Assembly (NCBI GenBank): GCA_030248195.1
Contig: JASAND010006263.1
Location: 1 to 64,000 of the forward strand
DNA length: 64,000 bases
Reading direction: 5' to 3'
Source: Trissonchulus latispiculum
Taxonomy: Eukaryota > Nematoda > Enoplea > Enoplida > Ironidae
In this document: positions 1-11,900 of the stretch, in pieces
How the letters are laid out: the number at the start of each line of letters is the position of its first letter
How positions within the stretch are numbered: the first letter of the stretch is position 1
Program-made: the position numbers and the translations under genes
The notes under the pieces: model-generated
The model's database searches: none
Seen by the model: only the letters and a program-made list of their open reading frames with translations
Told to the model about the DNA's origin: nothing

Positions 1-42
<42 letters not shown>
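1..42. repeat. (TA)n microsatellite
   Basis: Uninterrupted alternating T and A from the window edge to position 42, so the true length is unknown. Confidence 0.95.
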
Positions 43-46
<4 letters not shown>

Positions 47-560
47 TGTATAATATTATAAGGCCTTTTACGTCTCTGGTTTATATTGCAATGTTTAAGC
101 AGTACTTCTTTTGAATTTTCCTCCAATGACAAACTGACCGCATAGCACAGGGTCCAGTTTTGAAAAATTTGTCAATATCAGAACTTGTTCCTTTCACAAT
201 GGCTTGCATGATACCTGATTGAGCCGGTTTTGAAAAGTAGATTTTTAACCTTTAGACTCCGGTTTGAGTTCCAGTCGACCGGCTGGAATTGAAAGTCGAT
301 GCGTCTTTTTTGTATGTAACCTATTCTACCCGATGAGTCTGGGAAAAGTATACATACGAGCAAATGTAGCTTTGCTTGCTGGTTTCTACTTTGGGCGCCA
401 AGTGGTTCCAGTCTAGGTCATTTTCCCTCTAATATTGTACACGTTCCCTGTACTAAAAAGCATTGTTAGTGTTTTTAAATTCCTGAATGTTCAGAGTCAG
501 CCATACGCAGAGTGCTCTAACTGTGTCGCAATTTTGACTATTGCGATTTTTTTGTTTCAG
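43..560 (+). other. intron sequence upstream of the zinc-finger exon
   Basis: There is no credible coding sequence here. The stretch ends in a T-rich tract and TTTGTTTCAG directly before position 561, a good 3' splice site. The earlier exons of the gene lie outside the window. Confidence 0.6.
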
Positions 561-754
561 GTTCTATGACTGGCCCAGTGGCCGCAGAAGGAGCTGGATT
601 GATCAGTGGTCCAGAAGCTCAACGTGCTGAAGAATACTTTTGTAATCTTTGCAGTAAAGTTATGAATAGTGCTCAGCAATTTGATATTCATTTGGAAAGT
701 AAAAAGCACAAGCGCAAGGAAGAATTGGCGGAAAGAGCTGCGCATGCTTCTCAG
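561..754 (+). CDS. internal exon of a U1/JAZ-type C2H2 zinc-finger protein
   Basis: This 194-nt exon lies between TTTGTTTCAG and the donor CAG|GTATTA. It begins with two bases that complete a split codon and then reads 64 codons. The protein holds one C2H2 finger, FCNLCSKVMNSAQQFDIHLE followed by SKKHKRK. The spacing is C-x2-C-x12-H-x5-H with a basic tail, as in the U1/JAZ/matrin-type fingers that bind RNA or dsRNA. The region before the finger is rich in Gly, Ala and Glu. The exon ends in phase 0 with ...AHASQ, which matches the phase of the terminal exon at 25,686. The spacing and the KKHKRK tail argue against a classical DNA-binding Kruppel finger. Orthology is not assigned; proteins with such fingers (ZNF346, ZFR, ZMAT and ZNF385 types) are candidates. 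A nuclear RNA-related role is inferred from the family only. Confidence 0.75.
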
Positions 755-1384
755 GTATTACGGTATATCTAAGTATATATGCTATGGGTTTCTCTATTTT
801 TCGCTGTTCCTCTCAGTTAGCTCATTGAACTTTGAGTTTACTTGTTTTTCTCATTTTTGCTCAAGGAATATTGGCCTTGACTGGAGACCGAAAGGTGTGT
901 CATGAAGGGCTTCAGCTTTAATTATTATCAATATGTGTGGCCTCATGCTTTGGACCCTAACGGCTGAATACATTGATCATGCCTGCAATATTCCAGATAA
1001 GGGACGGCGAGGGATCCCCCTATCGAAAGCCAGCAGCAGCATACAGTGTGGCTCATACCTGCGACATTTCACAAAAAAGGACGGGTGGGGGTGCCCCCCT
1101 AACGAAAACCAGCTGCAGCAAGCAGCATGGATCATACCTGAAATATTCCAGATAAGGGACTGGGAGGGATCCCCGTATTGAAAGCCAGCAGCAGCAAGTG
1201 GCGTGGACCATGCCCGCAATATTCCAGATAAGGGACGGGGAGGTATCCCCCTATCGAAAGCCAGCAGCAGCATACAGTGTGGCTCATACCTGCAACATTT
1301 CACAAAAAAGGACGGGTGGGGGTGTCCCCCTAACGAAAATCAACTGCAGCATGCAGCATGGACTGGCGCAATATTCCAGATAAG

Positions 1385-1738
1385 GGAACTTTTTTCAGGG
1401 GGGGCGGACCTCAGAAAAACTTTTCAGGGGGCGGACCTACAGGGGGGGGGGTCTGGGGCATCGCCTCCCAGAGTTGAAAAATTTTGGACAACAACGTTTA
1501 AAATGCAAAAATAAGCGTAAATTCAGCAAAAATAGAAAAAATTTCGCGCCGCGGGCGCGAAAATTTTTGGAAAAGTTTAAAAAGTTGCTATTGAAAGGTT
1601 TAAAACGCTGAAATAAGGGTAAATTAAGCAAAAGTGAGGTAAATTTCGCGCCGAAGGCGCGAAAATTTTTGAAATTTTACGTCCGCGCTACGCGCGAACA
1701 ATAAAAATTTTCCTTTACATCTGGTTTCGGGGGGGGGG
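1385..1738. repeat. A/G-run, palindrome-rich insert in the array
   Basis: The minisatellite is broken after AGATAAGGGAAC and resumes at GGGAGGGATCCCCTATCG. The insert has G-runs, A-runs and two similar sub-blocks, each centred on a GC palindrome (CGCGCCGCGGGCGCG and CGCGCCGAAGGCGCG) inside AAATTTC...GAAAATTTTT. Its texture resembles the segments at 25,021-25,430 and 51-53 kb, which suggests one dispersed family. No target duplication was resolved. Confidence 0.6.
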
Positions 1739-1836
1739 AGGGATCCCCTATCGAAAACATGCAGCAGCAAGCAGCATGCATCATACCTGAAATATTCCAG
1801 ATAAGGGATGGGGAGGGATCTAGGTATTGAAAGCCA

Positions 1837-4290
1837 GCAGCAGCGCCCAGCATGCATCATACCTGAAATATTCCAGATAAGGGACGGGGAGGCATCCCCG
1901 TATTGAAAGCCAGCATCAGCATACAGTGTTGCTCATACCTGCAACATTTCAGATCAGGAACGGGGAGGGATCCCCATATCGAAAAGCAGCAGCAACAGCA
2001 AGCAGCATGGATCATACCTGAAATATTCCAGATAAGGGACTGGAAGGGATCCCCTATCGAAAACATGCAGCATCAAGCAGCATGCATCATACCTGAAATA
2101 TTCCAGATAAGGGCGGGGAGGGATCCCCGTATTGAAAGCCAGCAGCAGCAGCATACAGTGTTGCTCATACCTGCAACATTTCAGATCAGGAACGGGGAGG
2201 GATCCCCATATCGAAAAGCAGCAGCAACAGCAAGCAGCATGGATCATACCTGAAATATTCCAGATAAGGGACGGGGAGGGATGCCGCGCTAACGAAAACC
2301 AGCTGCAGCAAGTAGCATGGGTCATGCCTGAAATATTCCTGATAAAGGACGGGGAGGGATGCCCTATCGAAAACATGCAGCAGCAAGTAGCATGCAGCAT
2401 ACCTGAAATATTCCAGATAAGGGACGGGGAGGGATTTCCGTATTGAAAGCCAGCAGCAGCATGCAGTGTTGCTCATACCTGCAACATTTCAGATCAGGAA
2501 CGGGGAGGGATCCCCATATCGAAAACCAGCAGCAGCAGCAGCAAGTAGCATGGATCATACCTGAAATATTCTAGATAAAGGACGGGGAGGGATCCCCCGT
2601 CGAAAACATGCAGCAGCAAACAGCATGCATCATACCTGAAATATTCCAGATAAGGGACGGGGAGGGATTCCCGTATTGAAAGCCAGCAGCAGCATACAGC
2701 GTTGCTCATACCTGCAACATTTCAGATCAGGAACGGAGAGGGATCCCCATATTGAAAACCAGCAGCAGCATACAGTGTGGCTCATACCTGCAACATTTCA
2801 GATCAGGAACGGGGAGGGATCCCCATGTCGAAAACCAGCAGCAGCAAGTGGCGTGGACCATGCCCGCAATATTCCAGATAAGGGACGGGGAGGGATCCCC
2901 GTATTAATTGAAAGCCAGCAGCAGCATACAGTGTTGCTCATACCTGAAATATTCCAGATAAGGGACTGGGAGGGATCTTCGAAAACATGCAGCAGCAAGC
3001 AGCATGCATCATACCTGAAATATTCCAGATAAGGGATGGGGAGGGATCTCCGTATTGAAAGCCAGCAGCAGCGCCCAGCATGCATCATACCTGAAATATT
3101 CCAGATAAGGGACGGGGAGGCATCCCCGTATTGAAAGCCAGCATCAGCATACAGTGTTGCTCATACCTGCAACATTTCAGATCAGGAACGGGGAGGGATC
3201 CCCATATCGAAAAGCAGCAGCAACAGCAAGCAGCATGGATCATACCTGAAATATTCCAGATAAGGGACTGGAAGGGATCCCCTATCGAAAACATGCAGCA
3301 TCAAGCAGCATGCATCATACCTGAAATATTCCAGATAAGGGCGGGGAGGGATCCCCGTATTGAAAGCCAGCAGCAGCAGCATACAGTGTTGCTCATACCT
3401 GCAACATTTCAGATCAGGAACGGTGAGGGATCCCCATATCGAAAACCAGCAGCAGCAAGTAGCATGGATCATACCTGAAATATTCCAGATAAGGGACGGG
3501 GAGGGATGCCGCGCTAACGGAAACCAGCTGCAGCAAGTAGCATGGATCATGCCTGAAATATTCCTGATAAAGGACGGGGAGGGATGCCCTATCGAAAACA
3601 TGCAGCAGCAAGTAGCATGCAGCATACCTGAAATATTCCAGATAAGGGACGGGGAGGGATTTCCGTATTGAAAGCCAGCAGCAGCATGCAGTGTTGCTCA
3701 TACCTGCAACATTTCAGATCAGGAACGGGGAGGGATCCCCATATCGAAAACCAGCAGCAGCAGCAGCAAGTAGCATGGATCATACCTGAAATATTCTAGA
3801 TAAAGGACGGGGAGGGATCCCCCGTCGAAAACATGCAGCAGCAAACAGCATGCATCATACCTGAAATATTCCAGATAAGGGACGGGGAGGGATTCCCGTA
3901 TTGAAAGCCAGCAGCAGCATACAGCGTTGCTCATACCTGCAACATTTCAGATCAGGAACGGAGAGGGATCCCCATATTGAAAACCAGCAGCAGCATACAG
4001 TGTGGCTCATACCTGCAACATTTCAGATCAGGAACGGGGAGGGATCCCCATGTCGAAAACCAGCAGCAGCAAGTGGCGTGGACCATGCCCGCAATATTCC
4101 AGATAAGGGACGGGGAGGGATCCCCGTATTAATTGAAAGCCAGCAGCAGCATACAGTGTTGCTCATACCTGAAATATTCCAGATAAAGGACGGGGAGGGA
4201 TCTTCGAAAACATGCAGCAGCAAACAGCATGCATCATACCTGAAATATTCCAGATAAGTGACGGGGAGGGATCCCCGTATTGAAAGCCGG
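1837..4290. repeat. higher-order duplication, period ~1,225 bp
   Basis: A block of about 16 monomers starting near 1,837 recurs near 3,065 with the same order of monomer classes and small differences. The offset is 1,228 bp at the start and 1,225 bp further in. Both copies share rare variants such as CATCAGCATACAGTG and GAACGGAGAGGGATCC, so this is duplication of a multi-unit block and not chance similarity of monomers. Confidence 0.8.
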
Positions 4291-5410
4291 TAGCAGCATG
4301 TAGCATGGACCATGCCTGCAATATTCCAGATAAGGGACGGCGAGGGATCCCCCTATCGAAAGCCAGCTGGCAGCAGCATACAGTGTGGCTCATACCTGCG
4401 ACATTTCACAAAAAAGGACGGGTGGGGGTGCTCCCCTAACGAAAAACCAGCTGCAGCAAAGCAGCATGGATCATACCTGAAATATTCCTTCTAGATAAGG
4501 GACTTTGAGGGATCCCCTATCGAAAACATGCAGCAGCATGCATCATACCTGAAATATTCCAGATAAGGGATGGGGAGGGATCCCCGTATTGAAAGCAGGC
4601 AGCAGCATACAGTATGGATCACACCTGTAACATTTGAGAAAAAAGGACGGGTGGGGGTGCACCCCTAACGAAACCCAGCAGCAGCAAGTAGCATGGACCA
4701 TACCTGCAATAGTCCAGATAAGGGACGAGGAGGGATGCCGCGCTTACGAAAACCAGCTGCAGCAAGTAGCATGGATCATGCCTGAAATATTCCTGATAAA
4801 GGACGGGGAGGGATGCCCTATCGAAAACATGCAGCAGCAAGTAGCATGGACCATGCCTGCAATATTCCAGATAAGGGACGGCGAGGGATCCCCCTATCGA
4901 AAGCCAGCAGCAGCATACTGTGTGGCTCATACCTGCGACATTTCACGAAAAGGGACGGGTGGGGGTGCCCCCCTAACGAAAACCAGCTGCAGCAAGTAGC
5001 ATGGATCATGCCTGAAATATTCCTGATAAAGGACGGGGAGGGATGCCCTTTCGAAAACATGCAGCAGCATACAGTGTGGCTCATACCTGCAACATTTCAC
5101 AAAAAGGACGGGTGGGGGTGTCCCCCTAACGAAAAACCAGCTGCAGCAAAGCAGCATGGATCATATCTGAAATATTCCAGATAAGGGACGGGGAGGGATG
5201 CCGCGCTAACGAAAACCAGCTGCAGCAAGTAGCATGGATCATGCCTGAAATATTCCTGATAATGGACGGGGAGGGATGCCCTATCGAAAACATGCAGCAG
5301 CAAGTAGCATGCATCATACCTGAAATATTCCAGATATGGGACGGGGAGGGATTCCCGTATTGAAAGCCAGCAGCAGCATACAGCGTTGCTCATACCTGCA
5401 ACATTTCAGA

Positions 5411-5925
5411 TCAGGAACGGGGAGGGATCCCCATATCGAAAACCAGCAGCAGCAAGTAGAATGGATCATACCTGAAATATTCTAGATAAAGGACGGGGAG
5501 GGATCCCCCGTCGAAAACATGCAGCAGCAAACAGCATGCATCATACCTGAAATATTCCAGATAAGGGACGGGGAGGGATTCCCGTATTGAAAGCCAGCAG
5601 CAGCATACAGCGTTGCTCATACCTGCAACATTTCAGATCAGGAACGGAGAGGGATCCCCATATTGAAAACCAGCAGCAGCATACAGTGTGGCTCATACCT
5701 GCAACATTTCAGATCAGGAACGGGGAGGGATCCCCATATCGAAAACCAGCAGCAGCAAGTAGCATGGATCATACCTGAAATATTCTAGATAAAGGACGGG
5801 GAGGGATCCCCCGTCGAAAACATGCAGCAGCAAACAGAATGCATCATACCTGAAATATTCCAGATAAGGGACGGGGAGGGATTCCCGTATTGAAAGCCAG
5901 CAGCAGCATACAGCGTTGCTCATAC
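5411..5925. repeat. 303-bp four-monomer duplication
   Basis: The four-unit block with GGATCCCCCGTCGAAAAC and CATACAGCGTTGCTCATACC is present twice in direct succession with a 303-bp offset. A related copy reappears near 9,516-9,950, so this block type has spread within the array. Confidence 0.75.
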
Positions 5926-8464
5926 CTGCAACATTTCAGATCAGGAACGGAGAGGGATCCCCATATCGAAAACCAGCAGCAGCAAGTGGCTTGGACTGAC
6001 CATGCCCGCAATATTCCAGATAAGGGACGGGGAGGGATCCCCGTATTAATTGAAAGCCAGCAGCAGCATACAGTGTTGCTCATACCTGAAATATTCCAGA
6101 TAAAGGACGGGGAGGGATCCCCGTATTGAAAGCCAGTAGCAGCATGTAGCATGGACCATGCCTGCAATATTCCAGATAAGGGACGGCGAGGGATCCCCCT
6201 ATCGAAAGCCAGCAGCAGCATACAGTGTGGCTCATACCTGCGACATTTCACAAAAAAGGACGGGTGGGGGTGCCCCTCTAACGAAAACCAGCTGCAGCAA
6301 GCAGCATGGATCATGCCTGAAATATTCCTGATAAAGGACGGGGGGGGATGCCCTTTCGAAAACATGCAGCAGCATACAGTGTGGCTCATACCTGCAACAT
6401 TTCACAAAAAGGACGGGTGGGGATGTCCCCCTAACGAAAAACCAGCTGCAGCAAAGCAGCATGGATCATACCTGAAATATTCCTTCCAGATAAGGGACTT
6501 TGAGGGATCCCCTATCGAAAACATGCAGCAGCATGCATCATACCTGAAATATTCCAGATAAGGGATGGGGAGGGATCCCCGTATTGAAAGCAGGCAGCAG
6601 CATACAGTATGGCTCACACCTGTAACATTTGAGAAAAAAGGACGGGTGGGGGTGCCCCCCTAACGAAACCCAGCAGCAGCAAGTAGCATGGATCATACCT
6701 GAAATATTCCAGATAAGGGACGGCGAGGGATCCCCCTACCGAAAGCCAGCAGCTGCATACAGTGTGGCTCATACCTGCAACATTTCACAGAAAAGAACGG
6801 GTGGGGGTGCCCCCCCTAACGAAAACCAGCTGCAGCAAGCAGCATGGATCATACCTGATATATTCCATATAAGGGACTGGGAGGGATCCCCTATCGAAAA
6901 CAAGCAGCAGCAAGCAGCATGCATCATACCTGAAATATTCCAGATACGGGATGGGGAGGGATCCCCGTATTGAAAGCCAGCAGCAGCATACAGTGTGGCT
7001 CATACCATCAAACATTTCAAAAAAAAGGACGGGTGGGGGTGTCCCCCTAACGAAAACTTGCTGCAGCAAGTAGCATGGACCATGCCCGCAGTAGTCCAGA
7101 TAAGGGACGGGGAGGTATGCCGCGCAAAGGAAAACCAGCTGCAGCAAGTAGCATGGATCATACCTGAAATATTCCAGATAAAGGACTGGGAGGGATCCCC
7201 TATCGAAAACATGCAGCAGCAAGCAGCATGCAGCATACCTGAAATATTCCAGATACGGGATGGGGAGGGATCCCCGTATTGAAAGCCAGCAGCAGCATAC
7301 AGTATGGCTCATTCCTGTAACATTTGAGAAAAAAGGACGGGTGGGGGTGCCCCCCTAACGAAAACCAGCTGCAGCAAGCAGCATGGATCATACCTGTAAC
7401 ATTTGAGAAAAAAGGACGGGTGGGGGTGCTCCCCTAACGAAAGCCAACAGCAGCAAATAGCATGGACCATGCCTGCAATAGTCCAGATAAGGGACGGGGA
7501 GGGATCCCCGTATTGAAAGCCAGCAGCAGCATACAGTGTGACTCATACCTGCAAACATTTCAAAAAAGGACGCGTGGGGGTGTCCCCCCAACGAAAACTA
7601 GCTGCAGCAAGCAGCATGGATTATACCGACACAGATAAGGGACTGGAAGGGACCGAGCTGCAGCAGCAAGCAGCATGGATCATACCTGAAATATTCCAGA
7701 TAAGGGACTGGAGGAGGGATGGCATACCTGTAACATTTGAGAAAAAAGGACGGGTGGGGGTGCTCCCCTAACGAAAGCCAGCAGCAGCAAGCAGCATGCA
7801 TCATACCTGAAATATTCCAGATAAGGGACGGGGAGGGATCCCCGTATTGAAAGCCAGCAGCAGCATACAGTGTGGCTCATACCTTCAAACATTTCAAAAA
7901 AGGACGGGTGGATGTATCCCCCTAACGAAAACTAGCTGCAGCAAGTAGCATGGACCATGCCCGCAGGGATCCCCGTATTGAAAGCCAGTAGCAGCATACA
8001 GTATGGCTCATACCTGTAACATTTGAGAAAAAGACGGGTGGGGGTGCCCCCCTAACGAAAACCAGCTGCAGCAAGTAGCATGGATCATACCTGAAATATT
8101 CCAGATTAAGGACTGGGAGGGATGCCGCGCAAACGAAAACCAGCTGCAGCAAGTAGCATGGATCATACCTGAAATATTACAGATAAGGGACTGGAAGGGA
8201 TCCCCTATCGAAAACATGCAGCAGCAAGCAGCATGCATCATACCTGAAATATTCCAGATACGGGATGGGGAGGGATCCCCGTATTGAAAGCCAGCAGCAG
8301 CAGCATACAGTATGGCTCATACCTGTAACATTTGAGAAAAAAGGACGGGTGGGGGTGCTCCCCTAACGAAAGCCAGCAGCAGCAAGTAGCATGGATCATA
8401 CCTGAAATATTCCAGATAAGGGACTGGAAGGGATCCCCTATGGAGGGCCCAAAGGGGAGGCAAG

Positions 8465-8734
8465 TTGGGGCACCAAGGGCTCCAAAACCTCACCTGTGGG
8501 AACACCTTTGGCCCCACCAAGGAGGAGCCCCCCCATCAGCACCCAACCCTCAATCCCTTGGCAGGGTTTTTGGTAAGGGGGCCCTGTAACCCGGCCGACA
8601 GGGTCCCCCCTCAGTCTAGTCCTGTACATAGAACTGTAAATACTGGCCGAATCTACCGAGAACTAGTCCTATTTATTCTCCTGCTACTGGCCGGGGATAT
8701 CCATCCCAATCCTGGCCCTGGAGACACAGAATAG
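8465..8734 (+). pseudogene. LINE ORF N-terminal fragment with 2A-like motif
   Basis: The last third of this frame reads RELVLFILLLLAGDIHPNPG followed by P: a hydrophobic stretch leading into GDIHPNPGP. Such D(V/I)xxNPGP sequences are known near the N-terminus of CR1-like non-LTR ORFs, where some act as ribosome-skipping 2A peptides. This one has H in place of the usual E after D-I, so activity is uncertain. The frame stops six codons after the motif (8,732-8,734), at the internal-deletion joint. Only about the last 35 codons are recognisable; upstream is a Pro/Gly-rich leader. Confidence 0.65.
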
Positions 8735-8925
8735 GAAGAGAAACCAGCCCACTGTGTTCGCGATGTAAGGAAGAAGACGATGATATGGAGCACTTGCTCC
8801 TTACCTGCCCTGCCTTAGCTACCCCACGGGTGCAAATGTTGGGGGTGGCCGCTACCTTGGACCTGCTTTATACCAACCCAGTCCTGGTGGTCCGGTTTTT
8901 GGAGGTGGCGGGGGTCCTTGCCTGA
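8731..8925 (+). pseudogene. LINE ORF C-terminal zinc-knuckle fragment
   Basis: This 64-codon open frame starts IGRETSPLCSRCKEEDDDME and continues HLLLTCPAL. The SPLC-x2-C-x8-H-x4-C arrangement is the cysteine-histidine knuckle found after the reverse transcriptase of many LINEs. It uses a different frame from the N-terminal fragment, and a few bases overlap at the joint. It ends at TGA (8,923-8,925), 41 bp before the (GA)n tail, so the 3' untranslated region is very short. Confidence 0.7.
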
Positions 8926-11900
8926 GGTTCTCCGACCCATATGCCAAGCGATCTGGGCCCGAAATTAGAGAGAGAGAGAGAGAGGGATCCCCTATCGAAA
9001 ACATGCAGCAGCAAGCAGCATGCATCATACCTGAAATATTCCAGATAAGGGACGGGGAGGGATCCCCGTATTGAAAGCCAGCAGCAGCATACAGTGTGGC
9101 TCATACCTGCAACATTTCACAAAATAGAACGGGTGGGGGTGCCCCCCCTAACGAAAACCAGCTGCAGCAAGCAGCATGGATCATACCTGTAACATTTGAA
9201 AAAAAAGGACGGGTGGGGGTGCTCCCCTAACGAAAGCCAACAGCAGCAAAGCAGCATGGACCATACCTGAAATATTCCAGATAAGGGACGGGGAGGGATG
9301 CCGCGCTAACGAAAACCAGCTGCAGCAAGTAGCATGGATCATGCCTGAAATATTCCTGATAATGGACGGGGAGGGATGCCCTGTCGAAAACATGCAGCAG
9401 CAAGTAGCATGCATCATACCTGAAATATTCCAGATAAGGGACGGGGAGGGATTCCCGTATTGAAAGCCAGCAGCAGCATACAGCGTTGCTCATGTCATAC
9501 CTGCAACATTTCAGATCAGGAACGGGGAGGGATCCCCATATCGAAAACCAGCAGCAGCAAGTAGCATGGATCATACCTGAAATATTCTAGATAAAGGACG
9601 GGGAGGGATCCCCCGTCGAAAACATGCAGCAGCAAACAGCATGCATCATACCTGAAATATTCCAGATAAGGGACGGGGAGGGATTCCCGTATTGAAAGCC
9701 AGCAGCAGCAGCATACAGCGTTGCTCATACCTGCAACATTTCAGATCAGGAACGGAGAGGGATCCCCATATTGAAAACCAGCAGCAGCATACAGTGTGGC
9801 TCATACCTGCAACATTTCAGATCAGGAACGGGGAGGGATCCCCATATCGAAAACCAGCAGCAGCAAGTAGCATGGATCATACCTGAAATATTCTAGATAA
9901 AGGACGGGGAGGGATCCCCCGTCGAAAACATGCAGCAGCAAACAGCATGCATCATACCTGAAATATTCCAGATAAGGGACGGGGAGCATAGGGCCTACGA
10001 ACATTTCGCAGGACGGAGTATTGAAAGCCAGCAGCAGCATACAGCGTTGCTCATACCTGCAACATTTCAGATCAGGAACGGAGAGGGATCCCCATATCGA
10101 AAACCAGCAGCAGCAAGTGGCTTGGACCATGCCCGCAATATTCCAGATAAGGGACGGGGAGGGATCCCCGTATTAATTGAAAGCCAGCAGCAGCATACAG
10201 TGTTGCTCATACCTGAAATATTCCAGATAAAGGACGGGGAGGGATCTTCGAAAACATGCAGCAGCAAACAGCATGCATCATACCTGAAATATTCCAATAA
10301 GGGACGGGGAGGGATCCCCGTATTGAAAGCCAGTAGCAGCATGTAGCATGGACCATGCCTGCAATATTCCAGATAAGGGACGGCGAGGGATCCCCCTATC
10401 GAAAGCCAGCAGCAGCATACAGTGTGGCTCATACCTGCGACATTTCACAAAAAAGGACGGGTGGGGGTGCCCCCCTAACGAAAACCAGCTGCAGCAAGCA
10501 GCATGGATCATGCCTGAAATATTCCTGATAAAGGACGGGGAGGGATGCCCTTTCGAAAACATGCAGCAGCATACAGTGTGGCTCATACCTGCAACATTTC
10601 ACAAAAAGGACGGGTGGGGATGTCCCCCTAACGAAAAACCAGCTGCAGCAAAGCAGCATGGATCATACCTGAAATATTCCTTCCAGATAAGGGACTTTGA
10701 GGGATCCCCTATCGAAAACATGCAGCAGCATGCATCATACCTGAAATATTCCAGATAAGGGATGGGGAGGGATCCCCGTATTGAAAGCAGGCAGCAGCAT
10801 ACAGTATGGCTCACACCTGTAACATTTGAGAAAAAAGGACGGGTGGGGGTGCCCCCCTAACGAAACCCAGCAGCAGCAAGTAGCATGGATCATACCTGAA
10901 ATATTCCATATAGGGGACTGGGAGGGATCCCCTATCGAAAACATGCAGCAGCAAGTAGCATGCATCATACCTGAAATGTTCCAGATAAGGGACGGCGAGG
11001 GATCCCCCTACCGAAAGCCAGCAGCTGCATACAGTTTGGCTCATACCTGTAACATTTCACAAAAAAGAACGGGTGGGGGTGCCCCCCGTAACGAAAACAA
11101 GCTGCAGCAAGCAGCATGGATCATACCTGAGATATTCCATATAAGGGACTGGGAGGGATCCCCTATCGAAAACAAGCAGCAGCAATCAGCATGCATCATA
11201 CCTGAAATATTCCAGATAAGGGACGGGGAGGGATCCCCGTATTGAAAGCCAGCAGCAGCATACAGTGTGGCTCATACCATCAAACATTTCAAAAAAAGGA
11301 CGGGTGGGGGTGTCCCCCCAACGAAAACTTGCTGCAGCAAGTAGCATGGACCATGCCCGCAGTAGTCCAGATAAGGGACGGGGAGGTATGCCGCGCAAAG
11401 GAAAACCAGCTGCAGCAAGTAGCATGGATCATACCTGAAATATTCCAGATAAAGGACTGGGAGGGATCCCCTAACGAAAACCAGCTGCAGCAAGCAGCAT
11501 GGATCATACCTGTAACATTTGAGAAAAAGGACGGGTGGGGGTGCTCCCCTAACGAAAGCCAACAGCAGCAAATAGCATGGACCATGCCTGCAATAGTCCA
11601 GATACGGGATGGGGAGGGATCCCCGTATTGAAAACCAGCAGCAGCATACAGTGTGACTCATACCTGCAAACATTTCAAAAAAAGGACGCGTGGGGGTGTC
11701 CCCCCTAACGAAAACTAGCTGCAGCAAGCAGCATGGATTATACCTGAAATATTACAGATAAGGGACTGGAGGGGATCCCCTATCGAAAACATGCAGCAGC
11801 AAGCAGCATGCATCATACCTGAAATATTCCAGATACGGGATGGGGAGGGATCCCCGTATTGAAAGCCAGCAGCAGCAGCATACAGTATGGCTCATACCTG

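Larger units (their letters stand above)
8442..8982 (+). mobile_element. internally deleted non-LTR retrotransposon (LINE) with target duplication
   Basis: A 541-bp non-array insert. The array sequence AGGGATCCCCTAT (13 bp) occurs immediately before it (8,429-8,441) and immediately after it (8,983-8,995), where the interrupted monomer resumes in register. That is a clean target-site duplication. The element starts with a GC-rich leader, encodes the N-terminal hallmark of CR1/L2-like ORFs and then jumps straight to the C-terminal zinc-knuckle region. It ends in a (GA)n simple-repeat tail (8,966-8,982). Endonuclease and reverse transcriptase domains are absent. It was probably mobilised in trans by a full-length LINE. 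Confidence 0.82.
5975..11245. repeat. long-range duplication, offset ~4.2 kb
   Basis: About 1 kb from ~5,975 recurs from ~10,170. The match includes the unusual monomers with AATATTCCTTCCAGATAAGG and GACTTTGAGGGATCCCC. Matching points lie 4,197 bp apart (6,151 with 10,348; 6,402 with 10,599). The LINE at 8,442 lies between the copies and is single. Confidence 0.75.

Noticed and set aside
178..363. 61-codon minus-strand frame near the left edge
   Set aside because: It lies in the intron antisense to the zinc-finger gene and has no domain or splice support.
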